Assembly: GCF_030811455.1 (NCBI RefSeq)
Contig: NZ_JAUSQU010000001.1
Span: 3,658,001-3,722,000 of the forward strand
DNA length: 64,000 nt
Direction of reading: 5' to 3'
From: Streptosporangium lutulentum
Lineage (GTDB): Bacteria > Actinomycetota > Actinomycetes > Streptosporangiales > Streptosporangiaceae
Shown here piece by piece: positions 63,614 to 64,000 of this stretch. The stretch's first letter is position 1, and every line of letters begins with the position of its first letter. Below the pieces are notes generated by a model. It was not told the DNA's origin. It searched no databases and was given only the letters and a program-made list of their open reading frames with translations. The translations under genes and the position numbers were made by a program.

Positions 63614-64000
63614 GTGAAGCGAATTCTCATCGTCGGCATCGGCGCGGGAGACCCCGACCACCTCACCCTCCAGGCGGTCAAGGCCATCGCGGCGGCCGAC
63701 GTGTTCTTCATCCTGGACAAGGGCGAGGCCGGGCACGATCTCATCCGGCTCCGGCAGGACCTCGTCGACGCGCACGCCCGCGCGCCGTACCGGCTGGTCA
63801 AGGCCCGTGATCCCGACCGCGACCGGACCAGCGCCGCCTATGCCACCGCGGTCCAGGACTGGCGATCACGCCGCGCCGGCGTCTACGAACGGCTCATCCG
63901 CGACGAGCTCGGCGACGACGAGACCGGCGCGTTTCTCGTCTGGGGCGACCCCTCCCTCTACGACAGCACGCCGGCCGTCCTTGAGGAGGTCCTGGATCGG
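63614..64000 (+). CDS. cobF: precorrin-6A synthase (CobF), N-terminal part, cut by window edge
   Basis: 129 residues are visible of an enzyme normally about 250 long. It removes acetate and methylates precorrin-5 in aerobic cobalamin synthesis. The SAM-binding signature is RILIVGIGAGDPDHLTLQAV with VFFILDKGEAGHDL and FLVWGDPSLYDSTPAVLEEV. The GTG has no ribosome-binding site; CAGACT lies 7 nt upstream. Cobalamin context fits the adjacent B12 riboswitch, which is divergent. Confidence 0.92.
   Translation, partial: MKRILIVGIGAGDPDHLTLQAVKAIAAADVFFILDKGEAGHDLIRLRQDLVDAHARAPYRLVKARDPDRDRTSAAYATAVQDWRSRRAGVYERLIRDELGDDETGAFLVWGDPSLYDSTPAVLEEVLDR

Overview
The window is a high-GC actinobacterial chromosome segment, most like the Streptosporangiaceae and their relatives. 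The signs are very strong third-position G/C bias, frequent GTG and TTG starts, several apparently leaderless genes (a -10 hexamer 6-7 nt before the start codon), the menaquinone genes menD/menB/menE, a mycobacterial-type garA-MerR-nuclease-MerR-gcvP block, flavin-dependent ThyX and a DUF5999 protein. No insertion sequence, prophage, CRISPR array, rRNA or tRNA was recognised. The window is mostly core or near-core genome with accessory genes between.

Layout. 1-8.4 kb: the end of a sulfotransferase, a GH43-like propeller protein, a stand-alone LanC-like cyclase with an unusual three-cysteine zinc site followed by a small repeat-bearing ORF, a divergent GntR regulator, a large LuxR (LAL) regulator, and a cNMP-binding/thioredoxin-reductase-like fusion. 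8.4-15 kb: a chaperone operon on the minus strand, dnaK-grpE-dnaJ-cbpM-clpB, whose start and stop codons overlap. It runs on into a thioredoxin-2 remnant that has lost its catalytic core and then into the reductase-like gene. 15-20 kb: a stress/membrane protein, a DedA protein, a NarL-type two-component system and a two-gene ABC exporter. 20-24 kb: menD, menB and divergent menE. 24-30 kb: a small secreted protein, a principal-type sigma factor behind a SigR-like promoter, and regulators and small hypotheticals.

30-36 kb: gcvP behind a tandem glycine riboswitch, then in order a MerR regulator (ResR/Rv1830 type), a bifunctional nuclease (Rv1829 type), a second MerR (Rv1828 type) and a GarA-like FHA protein. 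This block joins glycine cleavage to a 2-oxoglutarate/glutamate control protein. 36-44 kb: a fused nucleotidyltransferase/phosphomutase with a degenerate mutase half, a CDP-alcohol phosphatidyltransferase, thiC behind a TPP riboswitch, a methyltransferase, an acyl-CoA dehydrogenase and an SRPBCC protein. 44-53 kb: enoyl-CoA hydratase and esterase, a C26 amidotransferase homologue lacking its catalytic Cys and His, flavohaemoglobin, thyX, an amidohydrolase, and fused trpE-trpG behind a Trp-Trp leader peptide.

53-64 kb: a secreted alginate-lyase-like protein behind a palindromic operator, an acyl-CoA synthetase, a MerR/aldo-keto reductase pair, a ClpX-type zinc-finger/HTH protein with twin palindromes around its promoter, an ECF sigma factor with a CU044_5270 membrane partner, an L7/L12-like membrane protein, and an NTF2-like gene behind an orphan MerR-type promoter. 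The window ends with a cobalamin riboswitch driving a FhuF-like Fe-S protein and a thioredoxin-like ferredoxin, divergent from cobF.

The leads I rate highest are the twin-operator zinc-finger regulator (57.9-58.4 kb), the B12-riboswitch FhuF/ferredoxin pair (61.8-63.4 kb), the gutted thioredoxin in the chaperone operon (8.4-8.5 kb), the orphan CCG-type LanC (2-3.3 kb), the dead C26 homologue (46-46.6 kb) and the trp attenuator (52.8-52.9 kb). All functional calls come from reading motifs by eye; no database search was run.
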